Notes: generated by a model not told the origin, from the sequence alone. 64,000 nucleotides of DNA from a bacterium (GCA_024742285.1 JANSYR010000015.1:62001-126000), one strand, 5' to 3'; numbered from the stretch's first letter, positions 26,263-35,569 are shown. Made by a program: numbers and translations.

Positions 26263-26778
26263 ATGCCGATCCGCGTCCGTCGACATCGATTCGTGATCGC
26301 GGCGCTCTGCGCGGCTTCCCTCGCCGCGAGCTGCGCGAGCCCGCCGCCGCCCGCGACGCCAGGCTTCGAGACCCCGCGCACACCGGGCACGCTCGAGGTC
26401 CGACTCGTCTTCGGCGAAGCCGCCGACCTCGACCTCTTCGTGAGCGACCCGCGCCGGGAGGCCCTCTATTTCGGGAACAACCCGAGCCTCGGCGGCGGAC
26501 GCCTCGACGTCGACCGGCGCTGTGACGCCGCCGCGCCGCGCGTCGAGATCGCGCGCTTCCAGGGCGCGCGCCCCGGGCGCTACCGGGTGGGCGTGAGCTA
26601 CGACCGGGAATGCGGCTTCCGACGCGACCCTGTCCCCTTCGAGATCATCGTCGAAGCGGACGGGCTGTCGCTCTCGCGCGAAGGGAGCGTCGACCCCGGC
26701 GAGTTCGAACACATCGTGCTCGAGTTCGATCTGCCGCCCGCAGCACGCCCCGAGGACGACGCCGACGTGCGCCGCTAG
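26263..26778 (+). CDS. Putative lipoprotein with DUF2135-like beta-sandwich
   Basis: A 171-residue protein. A basic start (MPIRVRRHR) and hydrophobic stretch end in a lipobox ASLAASC, so it is a lipoprotein. The mature part (LEVRLVFGEAADLDLFVSDP, LYFGNNPSLGGGRLDVDR) matches the DUF2135-like pattern in which an Asp-rich DLDLFV strand is followed by a YFGN turn and Gly-Gly-Arg-Leu-Asp. The molecular function is unknown. It is divergent from the haem/propeller gene and shares its stop with the convergent PhyH gene through CTAG at 26775-26778. Confidence 0.75.
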   Translation: MPIRVRRHRFVIAALCAASLAASCASPPPPATPGFETPRTPGTLEVRLVFGEAADLDLFVSDPRREALYFGNNPSLGGGRLDVDRRCDAAAPRVEIARFQGARPGRYRVGVSYDRECGFRRDPVPFEIIVEADGLSLSREGSVDPGEFEHIVLEFDLPPAARPEDDADVRR

Positions 26779-28004
26779 GCGATCACCTCGCGGCCGCCCC
26801 GCCCCGCCGCCGCGATCCGGTCCTGGACGTCGGTCAGCTCGGCGCGGGCCTCCCTTCCGTAGCGCGGCTCGTCGATCGCGACGTCGCCGGGGAGCAGCGG
26901 CAGGCGGAAGCCCGAGTAGACGACCTTGCGCGCTCGTTCGGTCGGCGGATGGGCGCGGTGGAGCGTGTCGCTGCAGTGGACCGTCACGTCGCCCGTCTTC
27001 GTCTCGAGCATCCGCGGCGACATGTCCATGATCGGATCGACGCCCGGGACCTTCACGTTCGCGCGGTGGGAGCCGGGCAGGACACCGAGCGCGCCGCTCA
27101 CGCGGTCGGCGCCGGTGACCGAGATGCCGCAGGTAAGCGCGTTGCACATGAGCGAATGCCGTCCCTGACCGCAGTCCTTGTGCCAGGGCAGGTCCGAGAG
27201 CCCCTTCACGATCCCGAGCGGCTTGACCAGCCCCTCGGCGGAGCGCCGATACTCGTGCCCGTCGCCGGTCAGCTCGCCGAGCCATCGGTAGCGATCGCTG
27301 TGGACGAGATCGCGCAGGGCTTCGGACTTGTCGTAGAACTCGAGGACCCGCACGGCCTGGGCCCGCCCCTCCGCGTCTTCCGCCCACCAGGAGTCGCCGT
27401 CGTCGGGCGTGGCCCGCGCGATGAAGTGGTCGATGTCGCGACCCACCGCGTCCATCTCGTCCGGCTCGAAGACGCCGCGCACGTGGAGGAAGCCCGCCTG
27501 GCGGAGAAAGTGGGCCATCTCCTCACGGTCGTCCTCGAGGGTGAAGATCCGGTCGAGATCGAGGGGACGGCCGTCGCCGTCGACGAAGGTCACGTCGCCC
27601 GTCTCGTAGACGCGTCGCCCGTCCATCAGCGCCCGCAGGACCATCTCCCAGGCGACCCAGTCGTCGACGGTGCCGACGGCGACCTTCACCCGCGCGGTCA
27701 TCGCGAGGCCCATCGTCGACTGATAGTCCTGCAGGAGATCCGAGAGCGCGGCCTCCTCGAGCTCCGCGATCACGCCGGCGTGCTCCAGCCCGGGCTCGAC
27801 GACGAGGCGCCCCCGCTGCGGACGGAGCGTGAAGGATCGTGCGCCGACCCGGAAGCCCAGCGGAGCGAGCGCCCGATAGGTCGCGCCCCGGGCTGCGAGA
27901 TCGCCGTGGGTCGCAAGCGCTTCGGGGAGCACCTCGTCGAGGATCTCCTCGAGACCGAGGGGGCGGACGGACTTCATCAGGCGGGTTCGGCAGTCGACGG
28001 ACAT
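26775..28004 (-). CDS. Phytanoyl-CoA dioxygenase (PhyH) family protein
   Basis: A 409-residue Fe(II)/2-oxoglutarate oxygenase. The metal-binding HxD is in LPWHKDCGQGRHSLM and the distal His lies in HCSDTLHRAHPPTERARK, followed by an Arg for 2OG. The first 150 residues are an extra N-terminal domain (MKSVRPLGLEEILDEVLPEA) not in minimal PhyH proteins and resembling SCP2-like helical/strand composition (SFTLRPQRGRLVVEPGL), though I cannot prove that. The expected activity is hydroxylation of a lipid-like substrate. It is divergent from the TetR regulator across a 122-base gap, so TetR may control it too. Confidence 0.82.
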   Translation of the reverse strand: MSVDCRTRLMKSVRPLGLEEILDEVLPEALATHGDLAARGATYRALAPLGFRVGARSFTLRPQRGRLVVEPGLEHAGVIAELEEAALSDLLQDYQSTMGLAMTARVKVAVGTVDDWVAWEMVLRALMDGRRVYETGDVTFVDGDGRPLDLDRIFTLEDDREEMAHFLRQAGFLHVRGVFEPDEMDAVGRDIDHFIARATPDDGDSWWAEDAEGRAQAVRVLEFYDKSEALRDLVHSDRYRWLGELTGDGHEYRRSAEGLVKPLGIVKGLSDLPWHKDCGQGRHSLMCNALTCGISVTGADRVSGALGVLPGSHRANVKVPGVDPIMDMSPRMLETKTGDVTVHCSDTLHRAHPPTERARKVVYSGFRLPLLPGDVAIDEPRYGREARAELTDVQDRIAAAGRGGREVIA

Positions 28005-28090
28005 GGGCGCGGGCCTCCATCGGTTTCCCGCACGAATGCTGCGCCACCCCGCCCGGCCGAGCCAGTCTGGCCGCGCCCGCTCGCCATGGG

Positions 28091-28119
28091 TTGACAGTGT
28101 AAATTTTACGTCGTATAAG
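28091..28119 (+). promoter_or_regulatory. Sigma70 promoter of the TetR gene
   Basis: The -35 TTGACA (28091-28096, perfect consensus) and -10 TATAAG (28114-28119, five of six) are separated by exactly 17 bases. Transcription should start about 7 bases beyond the -10, at or next to the ATG at 28127, giving a leaderless or nearly leaderless message. This is the best promoter in the window. Confidence 0.85.
28099..28109. promoter_or_regulatory. Palindromic operator candidate between -35 and -10
   Basis: GTAAATTTTAC is a perfect inverted repeat (GTAAA-T-TTTAC) centred in the 17-base spacer of the TetR promoter. Its position would let a bound TetR dimer block RNA polymerase, the usual autorepression geometry. 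It is AT-rich against a very GC-rich background, which makes chance occurrence less likely. Confidence 0.65.
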
Positions 28120-28126
28120 AATAGCC

Positions 28127-28786
28127 ATGCCGCGAGCCGCCCTCTCCCAGGATCAGGTCGACGAGTTCCGCGACGCGCTCTGCGCCGCAGCGACCCGGCT
28201 CTTCGCCGAGCACGGCTACGAGGGCGTGACGATGCGGGCGTTGGCGAAGGATCTCGGGTGCAGCCCGATGACGCCCTACCGCTACTTCGAGAACAAGGCG
28301 GAGATCTTCGAGACGGTCCGTCACGCGGCGGCGGACCGCTTCGCGGATGCGATCGACGGCGCCGTCGAGCGCCACGCTCGCCACCGCGAACGTCTGATCG
28401 CGATGACCCACGCCTACGTGGGCTTCGCCCTCGAGGAGCCCGACGCCTACCGGATCATCTTCGAGCTCGACCGGAGCCGTCGGCCGACGGCGGTGACCGT
28501 CGAGGAGACCCGCTCCTGGTTCATCATGAAGGCCGCGATCACCGAGGCGATCGAAGCGGGCGTCCTGCAGGGCGACCCGAACGTCGTAGCCCACCTCCTC
28601 TGGAGCGGCGTCCACGGGATCGTCGCCCTCCACCTCGCCGGCATGCTGAGCCTCGGCCTCGACCTCGAATCCCTCGTGGATGCGTTCATCGCCCGCGAGG
28701 TCGAGCGCCAGAGCGCCGGAAACGGTGCCGCCGCCGTCACGGATCGATCGATTTCCAGCGCGCCGGAAGCGGCGCCGAACGACTGA
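28127..28786 (+). CDS. TetR/AcrR family transcriptional regulator
   Basis: A 219-residue regulator. The N-terminal TetR helix-turn-helix is clear (about 10-58: AATRLFAEHGYEGVTMRALA, then MTPYRYFENKAEIFETV). The C-terminal ligand domain carries LLWSGVHGIVALHL, the WHG-like motif of the TetR_C_33 group. The ATG at 28127 has no Shine-Dalgarno because the predicted transcript begins there. The carotenoid oxygenase gene starts 35 bases after it, so both are probably one operon, repressed through the palindrome at 28099-28109. The ligand is unknown; a CoA ester or isoprenoid would fit the neighbours. Confidence 0.9.
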   Translation: MPRAALSQDQVDEFRDALCAAATRLFAEHGYEGVTMRALAKDLGCSPMTPYRYFENKAEIFETVRHAAADRFADAIDGAVERHARHRERLIAMTHAYVGFALEEPDAYRIIFELDRSRRPTAVTVEETRSWFIMKAAITEAIEAGVLQGDPNVVAHLLWSGVHGIVALHLAGMLSLGLDLESLVDAFIAREVERQSAGNGAAAVTDRSISSAPEAAPND

Positions 28787-28821
28787 CACGCCCCAAGCCC
28801 GACGGGCCCAGGAGGAATCCC

Positions 28822-30243
28822 ATGAGTGCCACCCCCGAGACCACCGCCGCCGCCTTCGCCGAAGTGCTGCGGCCCAACAACGTCGAAGCCGACGCCCCGA
28901 TCACGCGGATCGAAGGCGAGATCCCGCGCGATCTGAACGGCACGCTCTATCGGAACGGCCCGAACCAGAACGTTCTTCCGGAATCGGGACACGGCGGACT
29001 CCACCTCTTCGACGGCGACGCCCTCGTGCAGGCGATCCGCTTCGAGGACGGCCGGGCCCACCATCTCGGGCGCTATGCGCGGACCGAGCGCTTCCTGCGC
29101 GACGCGGCGGAAGGGGTCTACGCGAACGGCGGCCTGAAGTCGCCCGCGGAACGCCCCGCGGATCCGCCGCTTCCGAACCACTCGCCCAACACCAACATCG
29201 TCCCGCACGCGGGCAAGCTCTGGGCGATGGCCGAGAACATGCCGCCCTTCGAGATGGATCCCGTCACCCTCGAGTCGAAGGGGCTCTGGGACTACGACGG
29301 CAGGATGCTCGGCCTCTCGACGACGGCGCACCCGAAGATCGACGGCAAGACGGGCCAGATGTGGATTCACGGCTACCAGCCGATCGAGCCCTTCATCCAG
29401 CTCTACTGCGTCGAGCCGGACGGAAGCGTCTCCCTGGCCGAGGCCCATGACGCGCCCTGGGCGTCGATGATGCACGACTTCGCGATCACCGAGAACTACG
29501 TGATCTTCCCGGTCGGCGGCGTCGGCTTCGATCTCGACAAGCTGCTGACGGGGACCTTCCACGACGCCGTCCGTGCGAACGACCGGCCGATGATGTTCGG
29601 CATCCGCGAGCGCACGCCCGGAAGCGAAGTGCGCTGGTTCGAGGCGCCGTCGAGCGCCTACATGTTCCATCCCGGCAACGCCTACGAGGAAGACGGACGC
29701 ATCTACATGGATGCGTGCACCTACGAGGATCCGCAGGCCCTGCTCGACTGGCTGAACGTGACCCGTGAGGGCACGCGTGGCGATGGCCTCAAGGCCCATC
29801 CCTACGGCTACGAGTTCGATCTCGCGTCGGGATCGTGCAAGGAGACCAAGTACAGCGAATCGACGGCGGAGTTCCCGCGGATCGACGACCGCCTCGTCGG
29901 CCACAAGAACCGCTACGGCTACGCCTCGACGGCGGAGCCGGCCGAGGGGCTGCTCGGGTTCTCCCGGCGAATCTCGAAGTACGACCGGACCGGGGCCGCC
30001 TCGATCCACCGCGCCGCGGTCGACGGGCAGTGGACGGGAGAGCCGGTCTTCGTCCCGCGAACCGAAACCTCGCAGGAGGACGATGGCTTCGTGCTCTTCC
30101 TGGTCCACGATGCGAACCGGGGCGAGACCGCCGTCGAGATCCTCGACGCCGGTGCCGTCGACGCAGCGCCGCTCGCGCGGCTCTGGCTCGACACCCGGAT
30201 CCCGCTCTGCTTCCACGGCAACTGGGCGCAGGCGACGCGCTAG
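28822..30243 (+). CDS. Carotenoid oxygenase family protein
   Basis: A 473-residue enzyme of the retinal pigment/carotenoid cleavage family. The four His ligands of the non-haem iron are recognisable: TTAHPKIDG, MMHDFAITENY, YMFHPGNAYE and the terminal CFHGNWA. The N-terminus IPRDLNGTLYRNGPNQNV and HLFDGDALVQAIRFEDG match the family's first blades. It should cleave a conjugated double bond of an apocarotenoid, stilbene or lignin-like compound with O2. The ATG at 28822 has AGGAGGA at 28810-28816. It follows the TetR gene on the same strand and ends in a CTAG overlap with the convergent methyltransferase gene. Confidence 0.9.
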   Translation: MSATPETTAAAFAEVLRPNNVEADAPITRIEGEIPRDLNGTLYRNGPNQNVLPESGHGGLHLFDGDALVQAIRFEDGRAHHLGRYARTERFLRDAAEGVYANGGLKSPAERPADPPLPNHSPNTNIVPHAGKLWAMAENMPPFEMDPVTLESKGLWDYDGRMLGLSTTAHPKIDGKTGQMWIHGYQPIEPFIQLYCVEPDGSVSLAEAHDAPWASMMHDFAITENYVIFPVGGVGFDLDKLLTGTFHDAVRANDRPMMFGIRERTPGSEVRWFEAPSSAYMFHPGNAYEEDGRIYMDACTYEDPQALLDWLNVTREGTRGDGLKAHPYGYEFDLASGSCKETKYSESTAEFPRIDDRLVGHKNRYGYASTAEPAEGLLGFSRRISKYDRTGAASIHRAAVDGQWTGEPVFVPRTETSQEDDGFVLFLVHDANRGETAVEILDAGAVDAAPLARLWLDTRIPLCFHGNWAQATR

Positions 30244-30944
30244 GACGGGCGTTCGCGCGGCGTCCCGGGCGCGCCCTCGGGCCGCCGCGCGAGCACGATC
30301 CAATGGCGGTAGCCGCCTCGCCCGGGGCGCCTCGTCTCGACGCTGAAACCGCGGCGACGGAGCCGCTGCTCGAAACCTTCGTCCCGCGCTTCGGCCCAGA
30401 CGCCGAGCACGCCGCCAGGCACGAGGGCGTCCCAGGTCCGGTCGATCGCCCCCTGCCCGTAGAGCGGGTCCTTGCGCGGATCGGTCTTCGCATGCGGCCC
30501 CTCGAAGAGATCGAGCACGATCGCATCGTAGGGTGCGTCGCGTCCCCGACGGATGACCTCGGCCACGTCGTCGAGCACGACCTCGACCCGTGGATCGAGG
30601 ACCGCCCCTTCGGTCAGCTCTGCGAGCGGACCGCGGCACCACTCCGCCACGACCGGGTGGAGCTCGGCGATCTCGACCCGACAGTCCGCGTGGACGGTGT
30701 CGAGCACCGCGCGCAGCGTGATCCCCATGCCGAGTCCGCCGACCAGCACGCGCCCGCCGCCCGAGGGCTCGGCCAGCGCGGCACACGCTGCGCGGCCGAG
30801 GACGACCTCGGACTGGTTCTCGCGGCTGTTCATCAGGACGCGGCCGCCGACCAGGATCAGGAAGTCCCGGGCGTCACGGCGACGCAGCTCGAGCACCCCG
30901 TCCGGGGTCTCGCGCTCGTCGAGGGTCACCCAGGGCTTGCTCAT
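30240..30944 (-). CDS. Spermidine-synthase-like class I SAM methyltransferase/aminopropyltransferase fold protein
   Basis: A 234-residue Rossmann protein. The sequence RVLVGGLGMGITLRAVLD corresponds to the SAM motif I of spermidine synthases, EIAELHPVVAEWCRG to motif II, and YDAIVLDLFEGP to the Asp motif. It contains RENQSEVVLGRAAC, close to the aminopropyltransferase SxxDExxYHE region but lacking its key residues. I therefore do not call it a spermidine synthase; it belongs to a spermine/spermidine synthase-like group often seen with no defined product. The ATG at 30944 overlaps the ABC-F stop by four bases (TCAT on the plus strand), so it is translationally coupled. Confidence 0.75.
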   Translation of the reverse strand: MSKPWVTLDERETPDGVLELRRRDARDFLILVGGRVLMNSRENQSEVVLGRAACAALAEPSGGGRVLVGGLGMGITLRAVLDTVHADCRVEIAELHPVVAEWCRGPLAELTEGAVLDPRVEVVLDDVAEVIRRGRDAPYDAIVLDLFEGPHAKTDPRKDPLYGQGAIDRTWDALVPGGVLGVWAEARDEGFEQRLRRRGFSVETRRPGRGGYRHWIVLARRPEGAPGTPRERPS

Positions 30945-32647
30945 GCGGCGCCTGCGCCCTGCCCCGCGCCCTTCTTTCTGCGGCCCTTCGCCTCGCCCCC
31001 GGCCTTCGCGGACCGCTTGGACTCCCGCGCGCGCCGGAGCACCTCCTGCGCGTCGAGGTGATCCTCGCCCGCCCGAGCGAGGTACTCGTCGTAGCCACCA
31101 CTGAAGTCCTGTACGCCCTCGGGCGTGATCTCCACGATCCGCGTGGCGAGCTCGTTCACGAACCACCGGTCATGGGACACGAAGATCACCGTCCCGTCGT
31201 AGGCCTTCACCGCGTCGACCAGCGCCTCGATCGCCTCGAGGTCGAGATGGTTGGTGGGCTCGTCGAGGATCAGGACGTTCGGGTGGGTCACCGCCTGCTT
31301 CGCGAAGAGCATCCGCGCCGCCTCGCCTCCGGAGAGGGCCTCGAGCTTCTTCTTGCTCTCCTCCCCCGAGAAGAGGACCGCTGCGAGAGCGCCCTTCACG
31401 TAGCCGATGCTCTGCTGCGGGATGAACTCGCCGAGCCAGTCGTCGAGGCGTTGCCGAGCGGAGCCGATCTGCTCCTTGTGGTCCTGGGCCACGTAGCCGG
31501 GATGGGTCTCGTATCCCCACTCGACCTTGCCCGCGTCGGGCTCGACTTCGCCCATCATGATCTTGAGGAGGGTCGACTTCCCGATCCCGTTCGGCCCGAT
31601 CACCGCGACCCGCTCGCCGCGCTGGACGACGAGATCGATTCCGTCGAGGACGAGATTGTCGCCGTAGGACTTCGAGACCCCCGCGACCTCGATCACCTGC
31701 TTGCCGCTCGGCCGCTTCTGACTGAACGAGAAGGAGGGATAGCGCCGGGAGCTCTCGGGCAGCGACTCGATCTCGATCCGGTCGATCGCCTTGAGCTTGC
31801 TCTGCGCCTGCCGTGCCTTCGAAGCCTTGGCGCGGAACCGCTCGACGAACGCCTTGTGATCCGCGATCTCGGCCTCGCGCTTCTCGATCTCGGCCTCGCG
31901 CCGATCGCGCTCCGACTTCTTCGACCGGACGAAGTTCGCGTAGTTTCCCGGATAGGCCTTGACCGTCTGGTAGTCGACGTCGACGATCGTCGTCGCGACG
32001 TTGTCGAGGAAGCGGTGATCGTGGGAGATCAGGATCGCCACGCCGGGGTAGCTCTCGAGGAACTGCTCGAGCCAGCGGATCGAGAGGATGTCGAGGTGGT
32101 TCGTCGGCTCGTCGAGCAGGAGCGCGTCGGGCTCGGCTGCGAGGACCTGCGCCAGGAGCACCCGCAGCTTGAAGCCGCCCGAGAGGGTCGAGAGGGACTC
32201 GGTGTGCACGGCGGTCGGGATTCCCAGGCCCTCGAGGATCTCACCGGCGCGCGCTTCGAGGCCGTAGCCGTCGTGCTGGACGATCACATCCTCGAGCTCC
32301 GCGTAGCGGTCGCCGTCGAAGTGGTCCTCGGCGTTCGCGAGGATCTCTTCCTTCTCGACCATCGCCTTCCAGAGCGGCGCGTTTCCCATCATCACGACGT
32401 CGACGATCCGATCCTCCTCGTACTGGAAGTGATCCTGCTCGAGGACACCGAGGACGGCCCGCTTCGGGATCGAGAGATCCCCGTCGCTCGCGGACTCCTC
32501 CCCGGTCAGGATCTTGAGCAGCGTCGACTTCCCGCAACCGTTCGCGCCGACGATCCCGTAGCGCTCGCCCCGATTGAATTGCATCGAGACGTCTTCGAAG
32601 AGGGTGCGATCCCCGTAGTGCTTGGCGAGATTCGAGATCGAGATCAT
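30941..32647 (-). CDS. ABC-F family ATP-binding protein (YbiT-like)
   Basis: A 568-residue protein with two fused ABC ATPase domains and no membrane segments. The first Walker A is GANGCGKST (about 34-42), the first signature LSGGF, the first Walker B LLLDEPTNHLD. The interdomain linker is charged and helical (SKKSERDRREAEIEKREAEI). The second domain has GPNGIGKST, LSGGE and LILDEPTNHLD. The tail is Lys/Gly-rich (KGRRKKGAGQGAG). This is the ABC-F architecture acting on the ribosome in translation quality control or antibiotic protection; the order and size are closest to YbiT. The ATG at 32647 fits MISISNLAKHYGD; longer upstream frames look non-coding. Confidence 0.92.
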   Translation of the reverse strand: MISISNLAKHYGDRTLFEDVSMQFNRGERYGIVGANGCGKSTLLKILTGEESASDGDLSIPKRAVLGVLEQDHFQYEEDRIVDVVMMGNAPLWKAMVEKEEILANAEDHFDGDRYAELEDVIVQHDGYGLEARAGEILEGLGIPTAVHTESLSTLSGGFKLRVLLAQVLAAEPDALLLDEPTNHLDILSIRWLEQFLESYPGVAILISHDHRFLDNVATTIVDVDYQTVKAYPGNYANFVRSKKSERDRREAEIEKREAEIADHKAFVERFRAKASKARQAQSKLKAIDRIEIESLPESSRRYPSFSFSQKRPSGKQVIEVAGVSKSYGDNLVLDGIDLVVQRGERVAVIGPNGIGKSTLLKIMMGEVEPDAGKVEWGYETHPGYVAQDHKEQIGSARQRLDDWLGEFIPQQSIGYVKGALAAVLFSGEESKKKLEALSGGEAARMLFAKQAVTHPNVLILDEPTNHLDLEAIEALVDAVKAYDGTVIFVSHDRWFVNELATRIVEITPEGVQDFSGGYDEYLARAGEDHLDAQEVLRRARESKRSAKAGGEAKGRRKKGAGQGAGAA

Positions 32648-32709
32648 GACGGCGCGGGATCCTACCCGCGGTCGTGCCCCCGGCCAACCGGCAATCTCCC
32701 CGGCCCGCC

Positions 32710-34155
32710 CTACCGGCCGGGCACGCGGTACCGCCCCCGACTGACCACCCCCACGATTCCACGCGTATTCCGGATGTCGTCGAGCGGGTTCGCCTCGAGC
32801 AGCACGAGATCGGCGAGCTGGCCCGATGCGATCCGACCGACGCGATCCTCGATTCCCATGAAGCGCGCCGGCGCGCGCACGGACGCCGCGAGGGCTTCGG
32901 CGGGCTCGAGTCCCGCCTCGACGAGCAGCTCGAGCTCCCGGTGGAGACTCTCGCCCGGGATCGCCAGGCGGATCGGCGTGTCCGTCCCCGCGCCGATCGG
33001 AACGCCGGCGGCGTCCATCCGGCCGACGAGGGAGAGGCTCCAGTCGGCGAAGCGCTGATCGCGCTCGCCCTCCTCGGCGAGCTCGCGCACCTTGGCGTCC
33101 CAGCGCACGCGGACGTCCTCCGGCAGGGCTTGCGCGGCGCGCGCCCAGACCGGATTCCGATCCGGACGCGCGCGATTGAACGCGTTCAGACGAAGCGTCG
33201 GGACCTGCATCGTCCCCCGGAGCGCGACCAGGACCTCGTCGCAGCGATCGGCGTCGTGATCGGCGATCGCCGCGAAGCGCTGGGCGTCGTGGAGCGACTT
33301 GCGGAGCGGATGGCCCCGAGGCGAGGTCCACGCGTCGAGCGCCCGCACCCGCTCGGCGTGGAGCGCGCGCCAGTCGCGCGCGCAGGCGAGCTCGACGTTG
33401 CGGAGGTGCTCCATCGAGTCGACCCGCGGTCCCGCGACGTCGGCGGTCAGGCTGAGAGGGACGTGGGAGGCGATCGGCAGCCCGTGCTCCCGCGCAGCGG
33501 TCACGAGCGCGTCGAAGGCATCGGGCGAGACGAGCTCGTAGATCTTGATCAGATCCGCTCCGCCCTCCGCCAGGAGGGCCACCTGTCGCGCCGCCGCCTC
33601 GGCATCCGGGATCGAGGTCCCGAGCGCCGGCTGGGACGGACTCGCGCCGTCATAGACGACGAGCCGACCGTCGAGCAGGGGCCCGGACAGGAAGATGCGC
33701 GGCGACGCCGCGTCCGAGGCGCGCAGCCCCTCGCGCATCGCGACCAGCGTCTCGAAGTGGCCGCCGGTGTCGCGGACGCTCGTGATCCCCCAGTCGAGAA
33801 AGAGGCCGGACATCGCGTCGGTCAGCGCCTCGTCGTAGAGGAAATGGACGTGGGCGTCCCAGAGCCCGGGGATCAGGAACCGGTCCCGGCCGTCGACCGT
33901 GCGCTCCGCCGGCGGCCCCTTTCCCGACGGCCCGACCCAGACGATCCGGTCCCCGGCGACGACCACGCGGTGGTCGGGGCGCTCGAAGATGAGGACGTCG
34001 CCCTCCGCCGTGTCGTCGATCTCGACCTCGATCACGGTCACGTCCTCGATCGCGAGGGCGGCGACGATCGGCGTCCGCCGGCGTGACTCCGCGCAGCTCG
34101 AGAGGACGAGCCCGAGCGCGAGAAGCGCGCTCCCCCACCGAATCCACTGCGCCAC
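32710..34155 (-). CDS. Amidohydrolase lipoprotein (imidazolonepropionase/prolidase-like)
   Basis: A 481-residue secreted amidohydrolase. The start is a GTG at 34155, supported by AAGGAGG about 8 bases upstream; the resulting N-terminus ends in a lipobox LVLSSC, whereas upstream starts would bury this. The metal centre is recognisable: HVHF in LIPGLWDAHVHFLYDEAL, a Lys in GGADLIKIYEL, His in PIASHVPLSL and SMEHLRNVE, and Asp in GAGTDTPIRL. The domain order (composite sandwich, then barrel, then LADLVLLEANPLDDI) is that of imidazolonepropionase-like and Xaa-Pro dipeptidase relatives. The substrate is unknown; the lipid anchor places it on the outer or inner membrane. Confidence 0.85.
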   Translation of the reverse strand: MAQWIRWGSALLALGLVLSSCAESRRRTPIVAALAIEDVTVIEVEIDDTAEGDVLIFERPDHRVVVAGDRIVWVGPSGKGPPAERTVDGRDRFLIPGLWDAHVHFLYDEALTDAMSGLFLDWGITSVRDTGGHFETLVAMREGLRASDAASPRIFLSGPLLDGRLVVYDGASPSQPALGTSIPDAEAAARQVALLAEGGADLIKIYELVSPDAFDALVTAAREHGLPIASHVPLSLTADVAGPRVDSMEHLRNVELACARDWRALHAERVRALDAWTSPRGHPLRKSLHDAQRFAAIADHDADRCDEVLVALRGTMQVPTLRLNAFNRARPDRNPVWARAAQALPEDVRVRWDAKVRELAEEGERDQRFADWSLSLVGRMDAAGVPIGAGTDTPIRLAIPGESLHRELELLVEAGLEPAEALAASVRAPARFMGIEDRVGRIASGQLADLVLLEANPLDDIRNTRGIVGVVSRGRYRVPGR

Positions 34156-34294
34156 GCCTCGATCCTCCTTCCCGTCCGCCCACTCGGGGTTTCGCCCGAG
34201 GCACCCGTCCGGTCGAGTCCGGAATTTCAGGAGCCTGCGGGATTCCGCGAGGTTATCCCTTATCCCCGCGTCCCCGCTGCCGATCCAGGAAGGG

Positions 34295-35569
34295 ATGACG
34301 TCCGTCCCCGAACCGTCCCACACGGGCCGCACCCTGCTCCTGCTCGGCTGCGGCGCGGAGCAGATCGAAGCCCTGCGGATCGCGCGCGAGCTCGGCTATC
34401 GCACCGTCGCGTTCGACAACGACCCGAACGCCGTGGGCCGCGCGCACGCCGATGCCTTCCGGCGCGTGGACCTCAAGAACCCGACCGAGCTTCTCGGACA
34501 CGCCGAGCTGGTCGCGCCCGACGGCGTCTTCGTCCACGCCGCGGAGCTCGCGGTCGAAGCCGCGACCGTGGCCGACGCCTTCGACCTGCCCGGGATCTCC
34601 GTCGACGCGGCCCTCACCGCCACCGCCAAGGAGCGACGGATCGCCCGCTTCGCCGAAGCAGGCCTCCGCACCCCGGGCTTTCGCGTCCTCGACCGCGAAG
34701 CGCCGGTCGGCGCATGGCAGGAAGCGGCCCGCGAGATCGGCTTCCCCTGTGTCCTGAAGCCGACGGACCAGGCCGGCGCGCGCGGGGTCGAACGGATCGA
34801 CGACGAAGCCGGCGTGGCCGCCTACCACGCGCGCCGCACCCGCTTCGCCTGCCCTCGCTTCGTCTGCGAGCAGCGACTCGAAGGCCTCGAATTGTCGACG
34901 GAGAGCGTGCGCGCCGGCGGAAAGATCCGGCACCACGCCATCGCTCTCCGCCACTACGACACGACGGCGCACTACGCCCCCGCCTTCATCGAGGACGGAC
35001 ACTCCCTCCCCTACCGCCTGCCCGCAGCGCTTCGCACCGGGATCGAGGCGCTGATCGAGCGTGCCTTCGACGTGCTCGGGATCCCGGACGGCGTGCTCAA
35101 GGGCGACCTGCTGATCGATCCGGAAGGAGGCGTCTTCGTCCTCGAGATGGCCGCGCGGACCAGCGGAGGCCGCTTCGCCGACACCGTCGTTCCCCTCGGC
35201 ACCGGCGTGAACATCCTCTATCCCTTGATCGAGCTGGCGATGGGCGACGCGTTCTCGCGGGACTGGTTCACGCCGACGCACGAGGTCGGCGTGTCCCAGC
35301 GCTTCTTCCTCCACGACGCCCCCGGTCGCGTGCGGCGATGGCCCCTGCTCCGCCAGCTCGTCGCGCGCCCCTGGGTGAGCGACTGGTCGATCGACGACGC
35401 GCGCTTCGCGTCCGGGATCCTCCCGCGGATCGAGAGCCACCGCGAACGCCTCGGCTACGTCATCTGCACCGGCGAGACCCGGGAGCAGGCCGACGCGCGC
35501 GCGCTCGAGATCACCCGGGACTTCGCCCGCGCACTCGAACTCGACGTCCTCGAGGAAGCCGAAAGATGA
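34295..35569 (+). CDS. ATP-grasp domain ligase
   Basis: A 424-residue protein with the ATP-grasp order: an N-terminal Rossmann-like preATP domain (LLLLGCGAEQIEALRIAREL), the ATP-binding strand IGFPCVLKPTDQAGARGVER, and the Mg-site segment GVLKGDLLIDPEGGVFVLEM with AARTSGG. Such enzymes activate a carboxylate as acyl phosphate and join it to an amine, thiol or hydroxyl. It resembles the carbamoyl-phosphate-synthase-like group often found in natural product and surface sugar loci. A C-terminal 110-residue region (FFLHDAPGRVRRW and following) is a typical extra lid. The ATG at 34295 is preceded by AGGAAGGG. Its TGA overlaps the next ATG (ATGA, 35566-35569). Confidence 0.83.
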   Translation: MTSVPEPSHTGRTLLLLGCGAEQIEALRIARELGYRTVAFDNDPNAVGRAHADAFRRVDLKNPTELLGHAELVAPDGVFVHAAELAVEAATVADAFDLPGISVDAALTATAKERRIARFAEAGLRTPGFRVLDREAPVGAWQEAAREIGFPCVLKPTDQAGARGVERIDDEAGVAAYHARRTRFACPRFVCEQRLEGLELSTESVRAGGKIRHHAIALRHYDTTAHYAPAFIEDGHSLPYRLPAALRTGIEALIERAFDVLGIPDGVLKGDLLIDPEGGVFVLEMAARTSGGRFADTVVPLGTGVNILYPLIELAMGDAFSRDWFTPTHEVGVSQRFFLHDAPGRVRRWPLLRQLVARPWVSDWSIDDARFASGILPRIESHRERLGYVICTGETREQADARALEITRDFARALELDVLEEAER

